In this document: positions 7,811-15,986 of the stretch, piece by piece
Numbering within the stretch: position 1 is the first letter of the stretch
Layout of the letters: the number at the start of each line of letters is the position of its first letter
DNA from: Mycolicibacterium sphagni
Lineage (GTDB): Bacteria > Actinomycetota > Actinomycetes > Mycobacteriales > Mycobacteriaceae
Reading direction: 5' to 3'
Length of the DNA: 64,000 bases
Assembly (NCBI RefSeq): GCF_013337765.1
Contig: NZ_VBSB01000008.1
Span: 248,001 to 312,000, forward strand
Program-made: the position numbers and the translations under genes
The notes under the pieces: model-generated
Database searches by the model: none
Told to the model about the DNA's origin: nothing
What the model saw: only the letters and a program-made list of their open reading frames with translations

Positions 7811-8884
7811 TCACTCACCGGGATGTTTGAGTCCCGCACCGCATAACGGGATCACGACGTCGCCGTTGGCCAACAGCTCGCGCACGAGCGGCCAGCCCGG
7901 CCCCGTGCGGCTGGCGGCACCGGACGCCGCGGCGTAACAGACTGCCGCCGTGGGCTCCACGAAAAGGCCCTCGCTCTGTGCCAGCGTCCGGCGCCCGGCG
8001 ATGACAGCGTCGTCGTCGACGGTGACGATCGTGCCGCCGGAGTCCCGCACGGCGGCCAGGATCTGATCGGCGCGTGGCGGCGCGGTGATCGCAATGCCTT
8101 CAGCCACTGTCGGCGCGGTGGTGTAGTCGGCGGCGCATTCCGGCCCGTGCCACGCCGCGGCCAGCGGTGCGCAGCCGGCCGCCTGGACCGCCACCAATGC
8201 GGGCAGTCGGTCAGCGTGCCCGGCGGCGACCAGCTCGCTGAACGCCAGATAGCAGCCCAGCAGCAGTGTTCCGTTGCCGACCGGGACCAGCACCGCCGAG
8301 GGCAGGCTGTCCCCGTTCTGGCGCCAGATCTCGTAGCCGTAGGCCTTCACGCCGTGAATGAAATACGGGTGATAGACGTGACTGGCGTAGAACACCCCGG
8401 GCTGATCGGCGATCTGCGCGGCTGCCTCGGCGGCGGCGGCGCGGCTGCCGGGGACCAGGGTCAGCTCGGCGCCGTGCGCCCGGATCTGCGCCAGTTTCTC
8501 CGGTGATGTCGACGCCGGCACCAGCACCTGGCAGTCGATGCCGGCCCTGGCGAAATACGCGGCTGCCGCGGTCCCGGCATTGCCACTGCTGTCGACCACG
8601 GCCTTCCCGACCCCAAGCTGCGCGGCCAGTGAAGCCAGCACCGCCGCGCCCCGATCTTTGAAAGACAATGTGGGACTCAAGAATTCGAGCTTGAACCGAG
8701 CATCGGGCAACGTCCGTGACGGCACGATCGGGGTGTTCCCCTCACCGAGGGTGATCGACGGGTCGACCACCGGTTGCCATGCCGCGGTGACGTCGAACAA
8801 CCCGCCGCAGGGGCAGCTCCACACCAGCTCGGCGACGTCGAATTCCCGTCCGCACGAGCGACATACCAGCGGCGGGAGGTTCAC
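7811..8884 (-). CDS. threonine synthase-like PLP-dependent enzyme
   Basis: A 357-residue fold-type II PLP enzyme. An N-terminal zinc-ribbon-like segment (CRSCGREFDVAELVWSCPCGG) precedes the catalytic domain with LGEGNTPIV, the PLP lysine in LSFKDRGAAV, the DSSGNAGTAAAAYFARAG loop and PVGNGTLLLG for phosphate binding. It resembles threonine synthase and related pyridoxal-dependent lyases. Whether it makes threonine is uncertain, because mycobacteria have a separate thrC beside hom and thrB. The GTG at 8884 overlaps the stop of the upstream membrane protein gene by four bases, implying coupling. Confidence 0.78.
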   Translation of the reverse strand: MNLPPLVCRSCGREFDVAELVWSCPCGGLFDVTAAWQPVVDPSITLGEGNTPIVPSRTLPDARFKLEFLSPTLSFKDRGAAVLASLAAQLGVGKAVVDSSGNAGTAAAAYFARAGIDCQVLVPASTSPEKLAQIRAHGAELTLVPGSRAAAAEAAAQIADQPGVFYASHVYHPYFIHGVKAYGYEIWRQNGDSLPSAVLVPVGNGTLLLGCYLAFSELVAAGHADRLPALVAVQAAGCAPLAAAWHGPECAADYTTAPTVAEGIAITAPPRADQILAAVRDSGGTIVTVDDDAVIAGRRTLAQSEGLFVEPTAAVCYAAASGAASRTGPGWPLVRELLANGDVVIPLCGAGLKHPGE

Positions 8885-9549
8885 GGCTCGATCCCTTTGC
8901 GCTCGTCGATCACGAACATGACCAGGGTGACGAACAGGACCCCGGCCGGCAGCCAGATCGCGTGGAAGCCCCATGCGCGGGTGAGGAAGGCGCCGACGAG
9001 CGCCCCGCCGGTGAAGAACAGCGTGAGCGCGGCGTAGATGTGGAAGGCACGCCGCGCCGTCGCATCGTGGTCGACGAACCCGGTATAGCCCGATTCCACC
9101 AGCCGCATCAGGTTTCCGGTGGTGGCCACCGGCAGGTACACGAAATCCCCGATATTGCGGAACAGCCCGATCTGCATGGCCGCGACGAACGAGATCGGGA
9201 CCGTCACGTAGCTGTGGGCCACCGTGGTCGGTACGAAGCCGATCACGAACAGCACGACGGCCTGCAACAGCATGGTCCAGCGCAACGGATGCTTCAGATA
9301 GCGCTCCACCCGGCCCGACTTGAGATGCGACGCCAGGCCGACCCCGGCGATGAACGCCAGCAGCGGCCAGACGTGCGCCAGCGCGCTGGTGATTTTGCCC
9401 TGACTCATGTTGAGCGCGAAGAAGATGACGTTGGCCGTCTGCACATTGGCGAACACGCCGCCGCGGGCCAGGTAGGTGTAGGCGTCGAGGAACCCGTTGG
9501 CCATCGTGAGCAGCAGGCCGAACCGCAGTGTCGTCGAGGTGCGCGTCAT
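8881..9549 (-). CDS. DUF1275 (YoaK) family membrane protein
   Basis: A 222-residue integral membrane protein with about six hydrophobic segments. It begins with the family signature MANGFLDAYTYLARGGVFANVQTANVIF (about 16-43), followed by NIGDFVYLPVATTGNLMRL. The family's function is not established, though a transport role has been proposed. It ends in a GTGA overlap with the threonine-synthase-like gene, so the two are probably co-translated; export or import of an amino-acid-like compound is a possible link, which is inference only. Confidence 0.82.
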   Translation of the reverse strand: MTRTSTTLRFGLLLTMANGFLDAYTYLARGGVFANVQTANVIFFALNMSQGKITSALAHVWPLLAFIAGVGLASHLKSGRVERYLKHPLRWTMLLQAVVLFVIGFVPTTVAHSYVTVPISFVAAMQIGLFRNIGDFVYLPVATTGNLMRLVESGYTGFVDHDATARRAFHIYAALTLFFTGGALVGAFLTRAWGFHAIWLPAGVLFVTLVMFVIDERKGIEP

Positions 9550-9608
9550 CGTGTCCGTTAGCTTGCCTGAATCCGGAAACGATCACGACCGTGGGTGGTG
9601 AGACTCTA

Positions 9609-10895
9609 ATGTCGTCTCCCATGGGCATTGCCACGCGCGTCAACGGTCAGCCGCCGCCCGAGATGGCGCTCGACGACATCAATCTGGGTACCTTCGAGTT
9701 CTGGGGTTTCGACGACGCCGTCCGTGACGGCGCGTTCGCCACCCTGCGCCGCGAGGCCCCGATCAAGTTCTTCCACGAAGTGGAGTTCGAAGGTGTGCCC
9801 GTGGGCCCCGGCCACTGGGCGTTGACGAAGCTCGACGACGTCTTCTACGCCAGCCGCCACCCCGAGATTTTCAGCTCGTACCCCAATATCACCATCGGTG
9901 ATCAGGTTCCGGAGGTCGCCGAATACTTCGGCTCGATGATCGCCCTCGACGATCCGCGGCACTCCCGGCTGCGCAATATCGTCCGCAGCGCGTTCACTCC
10001 CAGGGTCGTGGCCCGCACCGAGGAGTCGGTGCGGGATCGCGCCGAGCAGCTGGTGTCGGCGATGGTGGCCAACCATCCCGACGGCAACGCCGAGCTGGTG
10101 TCCGAGCTGTCCGGGCCGCTGCCGCTGCAGGTGATCTGCGACATGATGGGCATTCCGGAGCACGACCACGACCGGATCTTCCACTGGACCAACATCATCC
10201 TCGGGTTCGGCGACCCCGACCTGACCACCGATTTCGACGACTTCCTCAAGGTGGCCTTCGACATCGGCGCGTACGCAACCGCGCTGGCCGAGGACCGCAG
10301 GGTCAATCCCCGCGACGACCTGACCACCGCGTTGGTGGCCGCCGAGGTCGACGGCGAGCGGCTGACGTCCGCCGAGATCGCCTCGTTCTTCATCCTGCTG
10401 GCAGTCGCCGGTAACGAGACCACCCGCAATGCGATCAGCCACGGTGTCCTCGCTCTGACCCGATACCCCGAGCAGCGCCGCATCTGGTGGAACGACTTCG
10501 AGGCCGTCACCGACACCGCTGTCGAGGAGGTGGTGCGGTGGGCGTCGCCAGTGATCTACATGCGCCGCACCGTCACTCGCGATATCGAACTGTCCGGGGT
10601 CAAGATGGCCGAGGGCGACAAAGTCACCATGTGGTACGCCTCGGCCAACCGCGACGAGGACAAGTTCACCGATCCGTGGCTCTTCGATGTGACCCGCACG
10701 CCGAACCACCATGTCGGCTTCGGTGGCGGCGGTGCGCACTTCTGCCTTGGCGCGAACCTGGCCCGTCGCGAGATCGCCGTGGTATTCGAGGAACTGCACC
10801 GCCGGATACCCGACATCGAGGTCACCGAGGAGCCGGCCATGCTGCTCTCGGCCTTCATCCACGGCATCAAGCGGCTGCCGGTCAGCTGGGGCTAG
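9609..10895 (+). CDS. cyp124: cytochrome P450 CYP124-type
   Basis: A 428-residue P450 very similar, as I recall it, to M. tuberculosis CYP124 (Rv2266), an omega-hydroxylase of methyl-branched lipids and cholesterol side chains. Visible features are SSYPNITIGDQ, SMIALDDPRHSRLRN, the I-helix AVAGNETTRNAISHG, the ExxR in TAVEEVVRWAS, and the heme-binding loop FGGGGAHFCLGANLAR with the axial cysteine. The ATG at 9609 gives the CYP124-like N-terminus MGIATRVNGQPPPE. It needs ferredoxin and reductase partners, none of which is encoded nearby. A second P450 gene follows after 48 bases. Confidence 0.93.
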   Translation: MSSPMGIATRVNGQPPPEMALDDINLGTFEFWGFDDAVRDGAFATLRREAPIKFFHEVEFEGVPVGPGHWALTKLDDVFYASRHPEIFSSYPNITIGDQVPEVAEYFGSMIALDDPRHSRLRNIVRSAFTPRVVARTEESVRDRAEQLVSAMVANHPDGNAELVSELSGPLPLQVICDMMGIPEHDHDRIFHWTNIILGFGDPDLTTDFDDFLKVAFDIGAYATALAEDRRVNPRDDLTTALVAAEVDGERLTSAEIASFFILLAVAGNETTRNAISHGVLALTRYPEQRRIWWNDFEAVTDTAVEEVVRWASPVIYMRRTVTRDIELSGVKMAEGDKVTMWYASANRDEDKFTDPWLFDVTRTPNHHVGFGGGGAHFCLGANLARREIAVVFEELHRRIPDIEVTEEPAMLLSAFIHGIKRLPVSWG

Positions 10896-10929
10896 GCCTG
10901 AGGTTGTGGCGCTAGCGGTGCCGCGCTCG

Positions 10930-10935
10930 TAGCGT
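10930..10935 (+). promoter_or_regulatory. -10 element TAGCGT, leaderless start
   Basis: TANNNT hexamer eight bases before the ATG at 10944. It supports that ATG over the in-frame TTG and GTG a few bases upstream. Confidence 0.45.
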
Positions 10936-10943
10936 TGGTGAGC

Positions 10944-12272
10944 ATGAAGCAATGGCTGCACTGGTTGGTGATGCACGGCGTGATCCGAACGGTGGCCCGG
11001 GGGGCAGCCCGGCGCGGTGACCCGCAGGCCAGGATGGCATTCGATCCGGCAGTGCGCGCCGACCCCGTCCCGTTCTTCAATGAGATGCGCGATCGCGGCC
11101 CGATGATCCCCACCCGAGTAGGTTTCCTGACCCTCGACCACGCCGTGGCGCACGAGCTACTGCGGTCCGACGATTTCCGGGTGATCATCCTGGGTGGCAA
11201 CCTCCCCAAACCGCTGCAGTGGGTGGAGCGGCGAACCCGAGACGACCTGCTGCATCCGCTGCGTCCGCCGTCACTGTTGGCCGTCGAGCCCCCTGCGCAC
11301 ACCCGCTACCGCAAGACCGTCTCCTCGGTATTCACCACGCGGGCGGTGGCTGCGCTGCGTGATCGCGTCGAGGACAGTGCCATTGAGCTGCTCGACGGGC
11401 TTTCCGAGGGTCCCCGGGTCGTCGACATCGTCGAGCGGTATTGCTCGCAGCTGCCCGTCGCGGTGATCGGCGACATCCTCGGTGTGCCCGACGCCGACCG
11501 GCCCCGCATTCTGGAGTTCGGCGAGCTCGCGGCGCCCAGCCTCGACGTCGGGTTGTCCTGGTCGCAATACCAGCGGGTGCAGAAGGGCCTCGCCGGATTC
11601 AACGAATGGCTGTCCGCTCACCTACGGCACCTGCGCGAGGATCCGGGCGACGATCTGATGAGCCAGCTCATCGCTGCCTCCGAGGACGGGGAGCACCTCG
11701 ACGAGCCCGAATTGCAGGGCATAGCCGGGCTGGTGCTCGCCGCGGGATTCGAGACGACAGTGAACCTGCTGGGCAACGGAATTCGGCTGCTACTGAACTC
11801 CCCCGACCAGCTCGTGCGGCTGCGAGAGGATCCGTCGCTGTGGCCCAGCGCAGTCGAGGAGATCCTGCGCCTGGAATCGCCGGTGCAGCTGTCGGCACGT
11901 ATCGCACTGAGAGACACCGTGGTCGCCGGCGCCACCGTGCGGGCCGGTGAGATGGTGGCCATCTATCTGGCTGCGGCCAACCGCGATCCAGCAGTGTTCG
12001 ACGATCCGCACCGCTTTGATGTCGGGCGGCCCAATGCCGGTAAGCACCTTGCCTTTTCGGGCGGCAGGCACTTCTGCCTGGGGGCGGCGCTGGCGCGAGC
12101 CGAGGGTGAGGTCGGGCTGCGCCGGTTCTTCACTCACTTCCCCGAGGTGCAACTGGCCGGCCTCGGCAGCCGCCGCGACACCCGGGTGCTGCGCGGCTGG
12201 GCCGAGCTCCCGGTGAGCCTCGGCTCCCCTTCTTCAGAGCGCCCAAACCGCCATTTCGCCGAGAAAGTGTGA
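10944..12272 (+). CDS. cyp140: cytochrome P450 CYP140-type
   Basis: A 442-residue P450 whose N-terminus MKQWLHWLVMHGVIRTVARG and body match my memory of M. tuberculosis CYP140 (Rv1880c). Landmarks are LLAVEPPAHTRYRKTVSSVFT, the I-helix LAAGFETTVNLLGNG, ExxR in SAVEEILRLES, and the heme loop FSGGRHFCLGAALARAEGE. The natural substrate of CYP140 is not established to my knowledge. The gene apparently has its own leaderless promoter despite being only 48 bases from the cyp124 gene. Confidence 0.93.
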   Translation: MKQWLHWLVMHGVIRTVARGAARRGDPQARMAFDPAVRADPVPFFNEMRDRGPMIPTRVGFLTLDHAVAHELLRSDDFRVIILGGNLPKPLQWVERRTRDDLLHPLRPPSLLAVEPPAHTRYRKTVSSVFTTRAVAALRDRVEDSAIELLDGLSEGPRVVDIVERYCSQLPVAVIGDILGVPDADRPRILEFGELAAPSLDVGLSWSQYQRVQKGLAGFNEWLSAHLRHLREDPGDDLMSQLIAASEDGEHLDEPELQGIAGLVLAAGFETTVNLLGNGIRLLLNSPDQLVRLREDPSLWPSAVEEILRLESPVQLSARIALRDTVVAGATVRAGEMVAIYLAAANRDPAVFDDPHRFDVGRPNAGKHLAFSGGRHFCLGAALARAEGEVGLRRFFTHFPEVQLAGLGSRRDTRVLRGWAELPVSLGSPSSERPNRHFAEKV

Positions 12273-12309
12273 GTAGAACCCGGCAAAACGTCGAGTTCGG
12301 CGCAGTGAG

Positions 12310-12660
12310 TTAAGCCCGCGGATCGAGCGAATCAGCCTCAGACCACTTCTCGTCGAGCTCCTCGCGGCGTGCGGACGCGACGTCGCGGTGCTTGGCGGCG
12401 TTCTCCTCCAGCCGGGCCGCTTCGGCGGCCTTGGCCTCGGCTTCTGCCTGTGCCGCACGGGCTTTGGCTGCGGTCTCATCGGCCAGCGCCTCCCGGCGCT
12501 GCACCTTCGACTGCTCCTGGCGGACTTCCTCGCGAAGCTCGTCAGCCTGTGCCGTTCGCCGGCTCATCTGGCGGTTGCGGCCAACCCAGACCAGCGCACC
12601 GATGATGATCAGCGCCACAACCACAGCGATGACGATCCATACGACATTGTTCGTAGCCAT
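12310..12660 (-). CDS. membrane-anchored coiled-coil protein
   Basis: A 116-residue protein with one N-terminal transmembrane helix (NNVVWIVIAVVVALIIIGALVWVG, written here only as its position, about 4-26), then a highly charged Ala/Glu/Arg/Lys-rich region of about 75 residues predicted to form a long coiled coil. The function is unknown; a cell-envelope or membrane-associated structural role is plausible. The ATG at 12660 has GGAG about ten bases upstream. It is convergent with cyp140 and follows the PimC-like gene on the opposite side. Confidence 0.7.
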   Translation of the reverse strand: MATNNVVWIVIAVVVALIIIGALVWVGRNRQMSRRTAQADELREEVRQEQSKVQRREALADETAAKARAAQAEAEAKAAEAARLEENAAKHRDVASARREELDEKWSEADSLDPRA

Positions 12661-12702
12661 CCTCGGCTCCATTTCATTGAGCGGACCGCCGATGCGGAAC
12701 CG

Positions 12703-13839
12703 TCAATTAGCGGCGTTCCCGTCGTGGCCGTGACCCAAACCGCTCAGCGCGGTCAGCATGCCGGCGGCCGCTCGCGGCCAGGTGAAGGTTTCGGCCCGCC
12801 GTCGCGCGCAGAACCGCCGCTGATGCTCGGGACGATCCATGACACCGGCGACGGCCTGCGCGATCGCGCGCGGATCGTTGTCGGCGCACGCACCGCTGTC
12901 GGAGGTCAGGATCTCGGTCAGCGCGGAGGTGCGCGACACGACTGCCGGAGTTCCGCATGCCAGCGCCTCGAGTGCCGCCAGGCCGAATGTTTCATGCGGG
13001 CCGGGCGCCAGCGCGACATCGGCGGAGGCCAACAGTGTGGCCACCGCATTGCGGGATTCGATGAACCCGGTGAAGTCGACCGGCAGTCGCGCTGCCTGTC
13101 GCTGCAGCCGGGTTCGCATGGGTCCGTCACCGGCGACCACCAAGCGGGCATCGATGCCCGAATCACGCAGGGCGGCAAGCGCGTCGATGCTGCGGTCGGC
13201 GCGCTTCTCCACCGACAACCGTCCGCAGTGCACCAGCAGCAGCTGACCGGGTGCGGCCCAGCGGTTGCGGGTGAGCGTGCAGAACCGATTGGGATGAAAC
13301 ATGTCGAGGTCCACACCCAGCGGCACCGTCATCACGTTCTCGGCGCCGATGCGGTCGAACTCTTCGCGGGCAAAGCTGGTGGTACACAACACCGTGTCGT
13401 ACATGGCTGCGGTCCGTCGGTTGGCCATGTCGGCGATCCGGCGCGCCAGCGGCTTGGGCATGATCTGGCCGGTCAGCCGGTCCAGGCGCTCATGGGAGAT
13501 CATCACCGTGGTGACCCCCTGTCGTGCCCCCCATCGGCCCAGGGACCGCAGGGTGAACCGGTCGGACACCTCGATCGCGTCCGGTGCCAACTGCTCCAGC
13601 AGTGTGGTCACGGGTGCCGGCATGACCGCGCGGTATCCCCCGGTGAACGGAATCTGTCTGGCGGGCACGGTTATTCGCGTGACACCGCTGGGAAGCTCGG
13701 TGTGGGAAGCGGTGGATCCCGGCACGATCAGAAAGACTTCGTGTCCGGCGGCGCAGTATTCGGCACCGAGTCGATCGACGGCGGTGCGCAGCCCGCCTGA
13801 GCGGGGGCCGTAGAAGTTCGCGACTTGCGCGACCCTCAT
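12703..13839 (-). CDS. pimC: GT4 mannosyltransferase, PimC-like
   Basis: A 378-residue GT-B glycosyltransferase. It starts MRVAQVANFYGPRSGGLRTAVDRLG and carries VTTVMISHERLDRL, VPLGVDLDMFHP, VHCGRLSVEKRADRSI, VVAGDGP and the nucleotide-sugar motif GPHETFGLAALEALACGTPAVVS. It closely resembles, from memory, PimC of M. tuberculosis CDC1551, proposed to transfer a mannose from GDP-mannose to phosphatidylinositol dimannoside. PimC is not universal in mycobacteria (missing in H37Rv). The ATG at 13839 is preferred over the adjacent one at 13842 from similarity. It is divergent from the F420-type gene. Confidence 0.82.
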   Translation of the reverse strand: MRVAQVANFYGPRSGGLRTAVDRLGAEYCAAGHEVFLIVPGSTASHTELPSGVTRITVPARQIPFTGGYRAVMPAPVTTLLEQLAPDAIEVSDRFTLRSLGRWGARQGVTTVMISHERLDRLTGQIMPKPLARRIADMANRRTAAMYDTVLCTTSFAREEFDRIGAENVMTVPLGVDLDMFHPNRFCTLTRNRWAAPGQLLLVHCGRLSVEKRADRSIDALAALRDSGIDARLVVAGDGPMRTRLQRQAARLPVDFTGFIESRNAVATLLASADVALAPGPHETFGLAALEALACGTPAVVSRTSALTEILTSDSGACADNDPRAIAQAVAGVMDRPEHQRRFCARRRAETFTWPRAAAGMLTALSGLGHGHDGNAAN

Positions 13840-13928
13840 CATGGCCGTATCTGAACCCGTTGCGATGTGCGCATGGCTACGCCCGCCCTTCGGTGTCCTG
13901 AACACGCGGTGAACAGCCACAATTGGAC

Positions 13929-13934
13929 TACCGT
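13929..13934 (+). promoter_or_regulatory. -10 element TACCGT, leaderless start
   Basis: TANNNT hexamer seven bases before the GTG at 13942; it is the main reason for choosing that start. Confidence 0.5.
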
Positions 13935-13941
13935 TGATCAC

Positions 13942-14292
13942 GTGCAGATTTCCGGCGTGTTCCAGGCAACGGCGCGAGCGGTGAACCGGGGTGCCACCGC
14001 CCTGATCACCTCACCGCAGTGGGGCCGGATCGTCGGGCTGGGCCTGACCACAATCCGCTACACCGGCCGGCGCAGTGGGCGCAACGTCGAGCTGCCGGTC
14101 GGGTACCGCCGCAAGGGCGGGGACATCCTGATCGGGGTGGCCATGCCGGATGGCAAGAAATGGTGGCGGAACTTCACCGGCGACGGCGCACCGCTGACGA
14201 TTCTGCTGGCCGGCGTTGAGCGACCCGGCCACGCCGTCGCCACCAGGGATGCCCGCGGCCGGGTCACGGTGACCGTCCGTCTCGACGGCTAG
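13942..14292 (+). CDS. nitroreductase/Ddn-like F420-binding family protein
   Basis: A 116-residue split-barrel protein with TIRYTGRRSGRNVELPVGYRR, the characteristic entry of the Ddn/DUF385 group, followed by GVAMPDGKKWWRNFTGDGAPLTILL. The family binds deazaflavin F420 and reduces quinones or nitro compounds; this member is short. The GTG at 13942 lies seven bases after TACCGT. Upstream codons are open for another 25 residues but look non-coding. The end overlaps the convergent hydrolase gene by four bases. Confidence 0.75.
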   Translation: MQISGVFQATARAVNRGATALITSPQWGRIVGLGLTTIRYTGRRSGRNVELPVGYRRKGGDILIGVAMPDGKKWWRNFTGDGAPLTILLAGVERPGHAVATRDARGRVTVTVRLDG

Positions 14293-15200
14293 AGGTTGCG
14301 AGAGAACCAGTCCTGCAAGCGAGTCCATGCATCCGCGGCCGCGACCGGGTTGTACCGCGGCCCGCTGTCGTTGAAGAACGCATGGTCGGCGTCGGGCTCG
14401 ACGACGAGATCGTTGACCATACCGGCCTGATCTAGAGCCGCCTTGGCGGCCGGCTCGGACGATGTGACGCGCTGATCGAGCGCGCCGTAGAGGCCGAGCA
14501 CCGCGGCGTTCTTCGAACCCGCAAAATTCGGATTGTCGGGCAGCGGACCGTAGAACGGCACCGCCGCGGCCAGCCGAGGCTCACCGGAAGCCAGCAGCCG
14601 CCACACCAGACCGCCGCCAAAGCAGAAGCCGACGACGGCCAGCTTCTGGCCCGGCGATCGGCGTGCCACCTCGTCCAGCCCGGACTTGAGATCGGCGACG
14701 AACCGGTCGGGCGCGATAGTGCCCAGCGCGGCGGTCGCGGCGGCCGGATCGGTGAAGGTGGCGGTGCCGCCCTCCTCAGAGAGCAGGTCGATAGCCAGCG
14801 CGGAGTAGCCGATCCCAGCCAACCGGCCCGCAACCGTGCGCACCCAGTCGTTGAGGCCCTTGTTCTCGTGGATGACCAGGACCGCACCGCGCGGGGTGGC
14901 GGCCTGCGCCCAACTGCCCTGAAGCTGGCCGTTGGGTCCCGGCCAGGTGATCGGCGTGGTCGGCAGCGCGCTCGCCATCCCCGGCGGTGGCGACGCGGAC
15001 GTCGGCGTTGACGCCGACGGTGCCGCCGACGACGACGCGGTCTTGGGCTTGTCGGTAGCGCACGCGGCGATCAACGCGCTTGCCGCAGCCGCGCTCACGC
15101 CCAGAAGACCCAGGCGCCGTAATGCTTCTCGGCGGCTCAGCAGGCCGTCGACGTGATCGGTGGCGATCTCTTCGGCGATGTAGCGCTGTAGCGGAGTCAC
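14289..15200 (-). CDS. dienelactone hydrolase family lipoprotein
   Basis: A 303-residue alpha/beta hydrolase. A cytoplasmic N-terminal stretch precedes SRREALRRLGLLG and a hydrophobic segment ending in the lipobox-like ALIAAC (Cys about 47), so it is probably a Tat-exported lipoprotein with a Ser/Ala/Pro-rich linker. The dienelactone hydrolase triad is visible: Cys in GFCFGGG, Asp in YGALDQRV, His in DADHAFFND; ENKGLNDW is also typical. The natural substrate is unknown. GCGGAG lies immediately upstream of the GTG at 15200. Confidence 0.83.
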   Translation of the reverse strand: MTPLQRYIAEEIATDHVDGLLSRREALRRLGLLGVSAAAASALIAACATDKPKTASSSAAPSASTPTSASPPPGMASALPTTPITWPGPNGQLQGSWAQAATPRGAVLVIHENKGLNDWVRTVAGRLAGIGYSALAIDLLSEEGGTATFTDPAAATAALGTIAPDRFVADLKSGLDEVARRSPGQKLAVVGFCFGGGLVWRLLASGEPRLAAAVPFYGPLPDNPNFAGSKNAAVLGLYGALDQRVTSSEPAAKAALDQAGMVNDLVVEPDADHAFFNDSGPRYNPVAAADAWTRLQDWFSRNL

Positions 15201-15267
15201 CTCCGCGAGTATGCCTGTGGTGGGTAACCGTTCGCTGAGAACATGATGGTGAACGGAGGTGGTCGGC

Positions 15268-15780
15268 GTGGCAGAACACCAGGTAATACCCGGTTCTGAG
15301 GCGTTCGAACAAGTCGTTGCCTTGCTGGACTATCCGATGTTCGTGGTGACCACCCGGGCCGGTGACGAGCGCGCGGGCTGTCTGGTCGGCTTCAGCAGTC
15401 AGGTGTCGATCGACCCGCCGCGCTATCTGGTCGGGTTGTCGAAGGTCAACCGCACCTATCGGGTCGCGACAGCCGGCGCGACACACCTGGCCGTACACGT
15501 GCTGGCCGAAGAACATCGGGAACTCGCGCGGCTGTTCGGCGGTGAGACGGGCGATCGCATTGACAAGTTCAGCCGCTGCCGGTGGCGGGACGGCCCCGAG
15601 GGGGTGCCCATCCTGACCGACGCCGCCGGGTGGTTCGCCGGCCGCATCCTCGATCGCTACGACCTGGGGGATCATGTCGGGCACCTGCTCGAGCCGGTAT
15701 TCGGCGTCGCGCCCGATCGATTCGGCGACCTGGTCACCTACGCCGACGTCAAGGACCTGGAGCCAGGCCATGAGGCCTGA
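15268..15780 (+). CDS. flavin reductase family protein (FMN-binding split barrel)
   Basis: A 170-residue protein of the flavin reductase-like family: YPMFVVTTRAGDERAGCLVGFSSQVSIDPPRYLVGLSKVNRTY, then ATHLAVHVLAEEH and RIDKFSRCRW. It would bind FMN and either supply reduced flavin or reduce small molecules. GGAGG lies eight bases before the GTG at 15268, so this start is preferred over the GTG at 15259. A tiny reading frame overlaps its end. Confidence 0.8.
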   Translation: MAEHQVIPGSEAFEQVVALLDYPMFVVTTRAGDERAGCLVGFSSQVSIDPPRYLVGLSKVNRTYRVATAGATHLAVHVLAEEHRELARLFGGETGDRIDKFSRCRWRDGPEGVPILTDAAGWFAGRILDRYDLGDHVGHLLEPVFGVAPDRFGDLVTYADVKDLEPGHEA

Positions 15781-15916
15781 CCCTCGCGCGGCGATCGCCG
15801 CCGACCAGCAACGATCGCGCTGGCATCAGCGCTCGGTCACCGCCGCTGAGCTGGCTCGCGAGTACGGATTCACCGACATCGACGGCCAGCAGCCGGACGC
15901 CTGGTCACACGAGTGA
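15770..15916 (+). CDS. 48-residue hypothetical protein
   Basis: ATG at 15770 overlaps the end of the flavin reductase gene by 11 bases. The peptide is charged and ends with ELAREYGFTDIDGQQPDAW. That tail reminds me of the C-terminal tails of some mycobacterial short-chain dehydrogenases, so it may be a free-standing small protein or the remnant of a lost gene. No Shine-Dalgarno sequence is evident beyond the upstream coding region. Confidence 0.45.
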   Translation: MRPDPRAAIAADQQRSRWHQRSVTAAELAREYGFTDIDGQQPDAWSHE

Positions 15917-15934
15917 CTGAACACATCCGAAAAA

Positions 15935-15979
15935 GTGTCCACTAAATCGTTGACACCTGTCCCAGCGAACGGTTCTATT
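15935..15979 (+). promoter_or_regulatory. sigma-A-like promoter with overlapping inverted repeat
   Basis: TTGACA (15950-15955) is followed after about 18 bases by TCTATT (15974-15979), seven bases before the GTG at 15987. GTGTC (15935-15939) and GACAC (15952-15956) form an inverted repeat that overlaps the -35, a possible operator. Confidence 0.45.
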
Positions 15980-15986
15980 GACGTTC

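Noticed and set aside
8885..9643. N-terminal extension of the threonine-synthase-like frame through the DUF1275 gene
   Set aside because: The extension has no family similarity and overlaps a membrane protein gene; the GTG at 8884 with a GTGA overlap is the natural start.
12388..13800. 470-codon plus-strand frame opposite the PimC-like gene
   Set aside because: Shadow of a clearly recognisable glycosyltransferase gene; Arg/Gly/His-rich composition without motifs.
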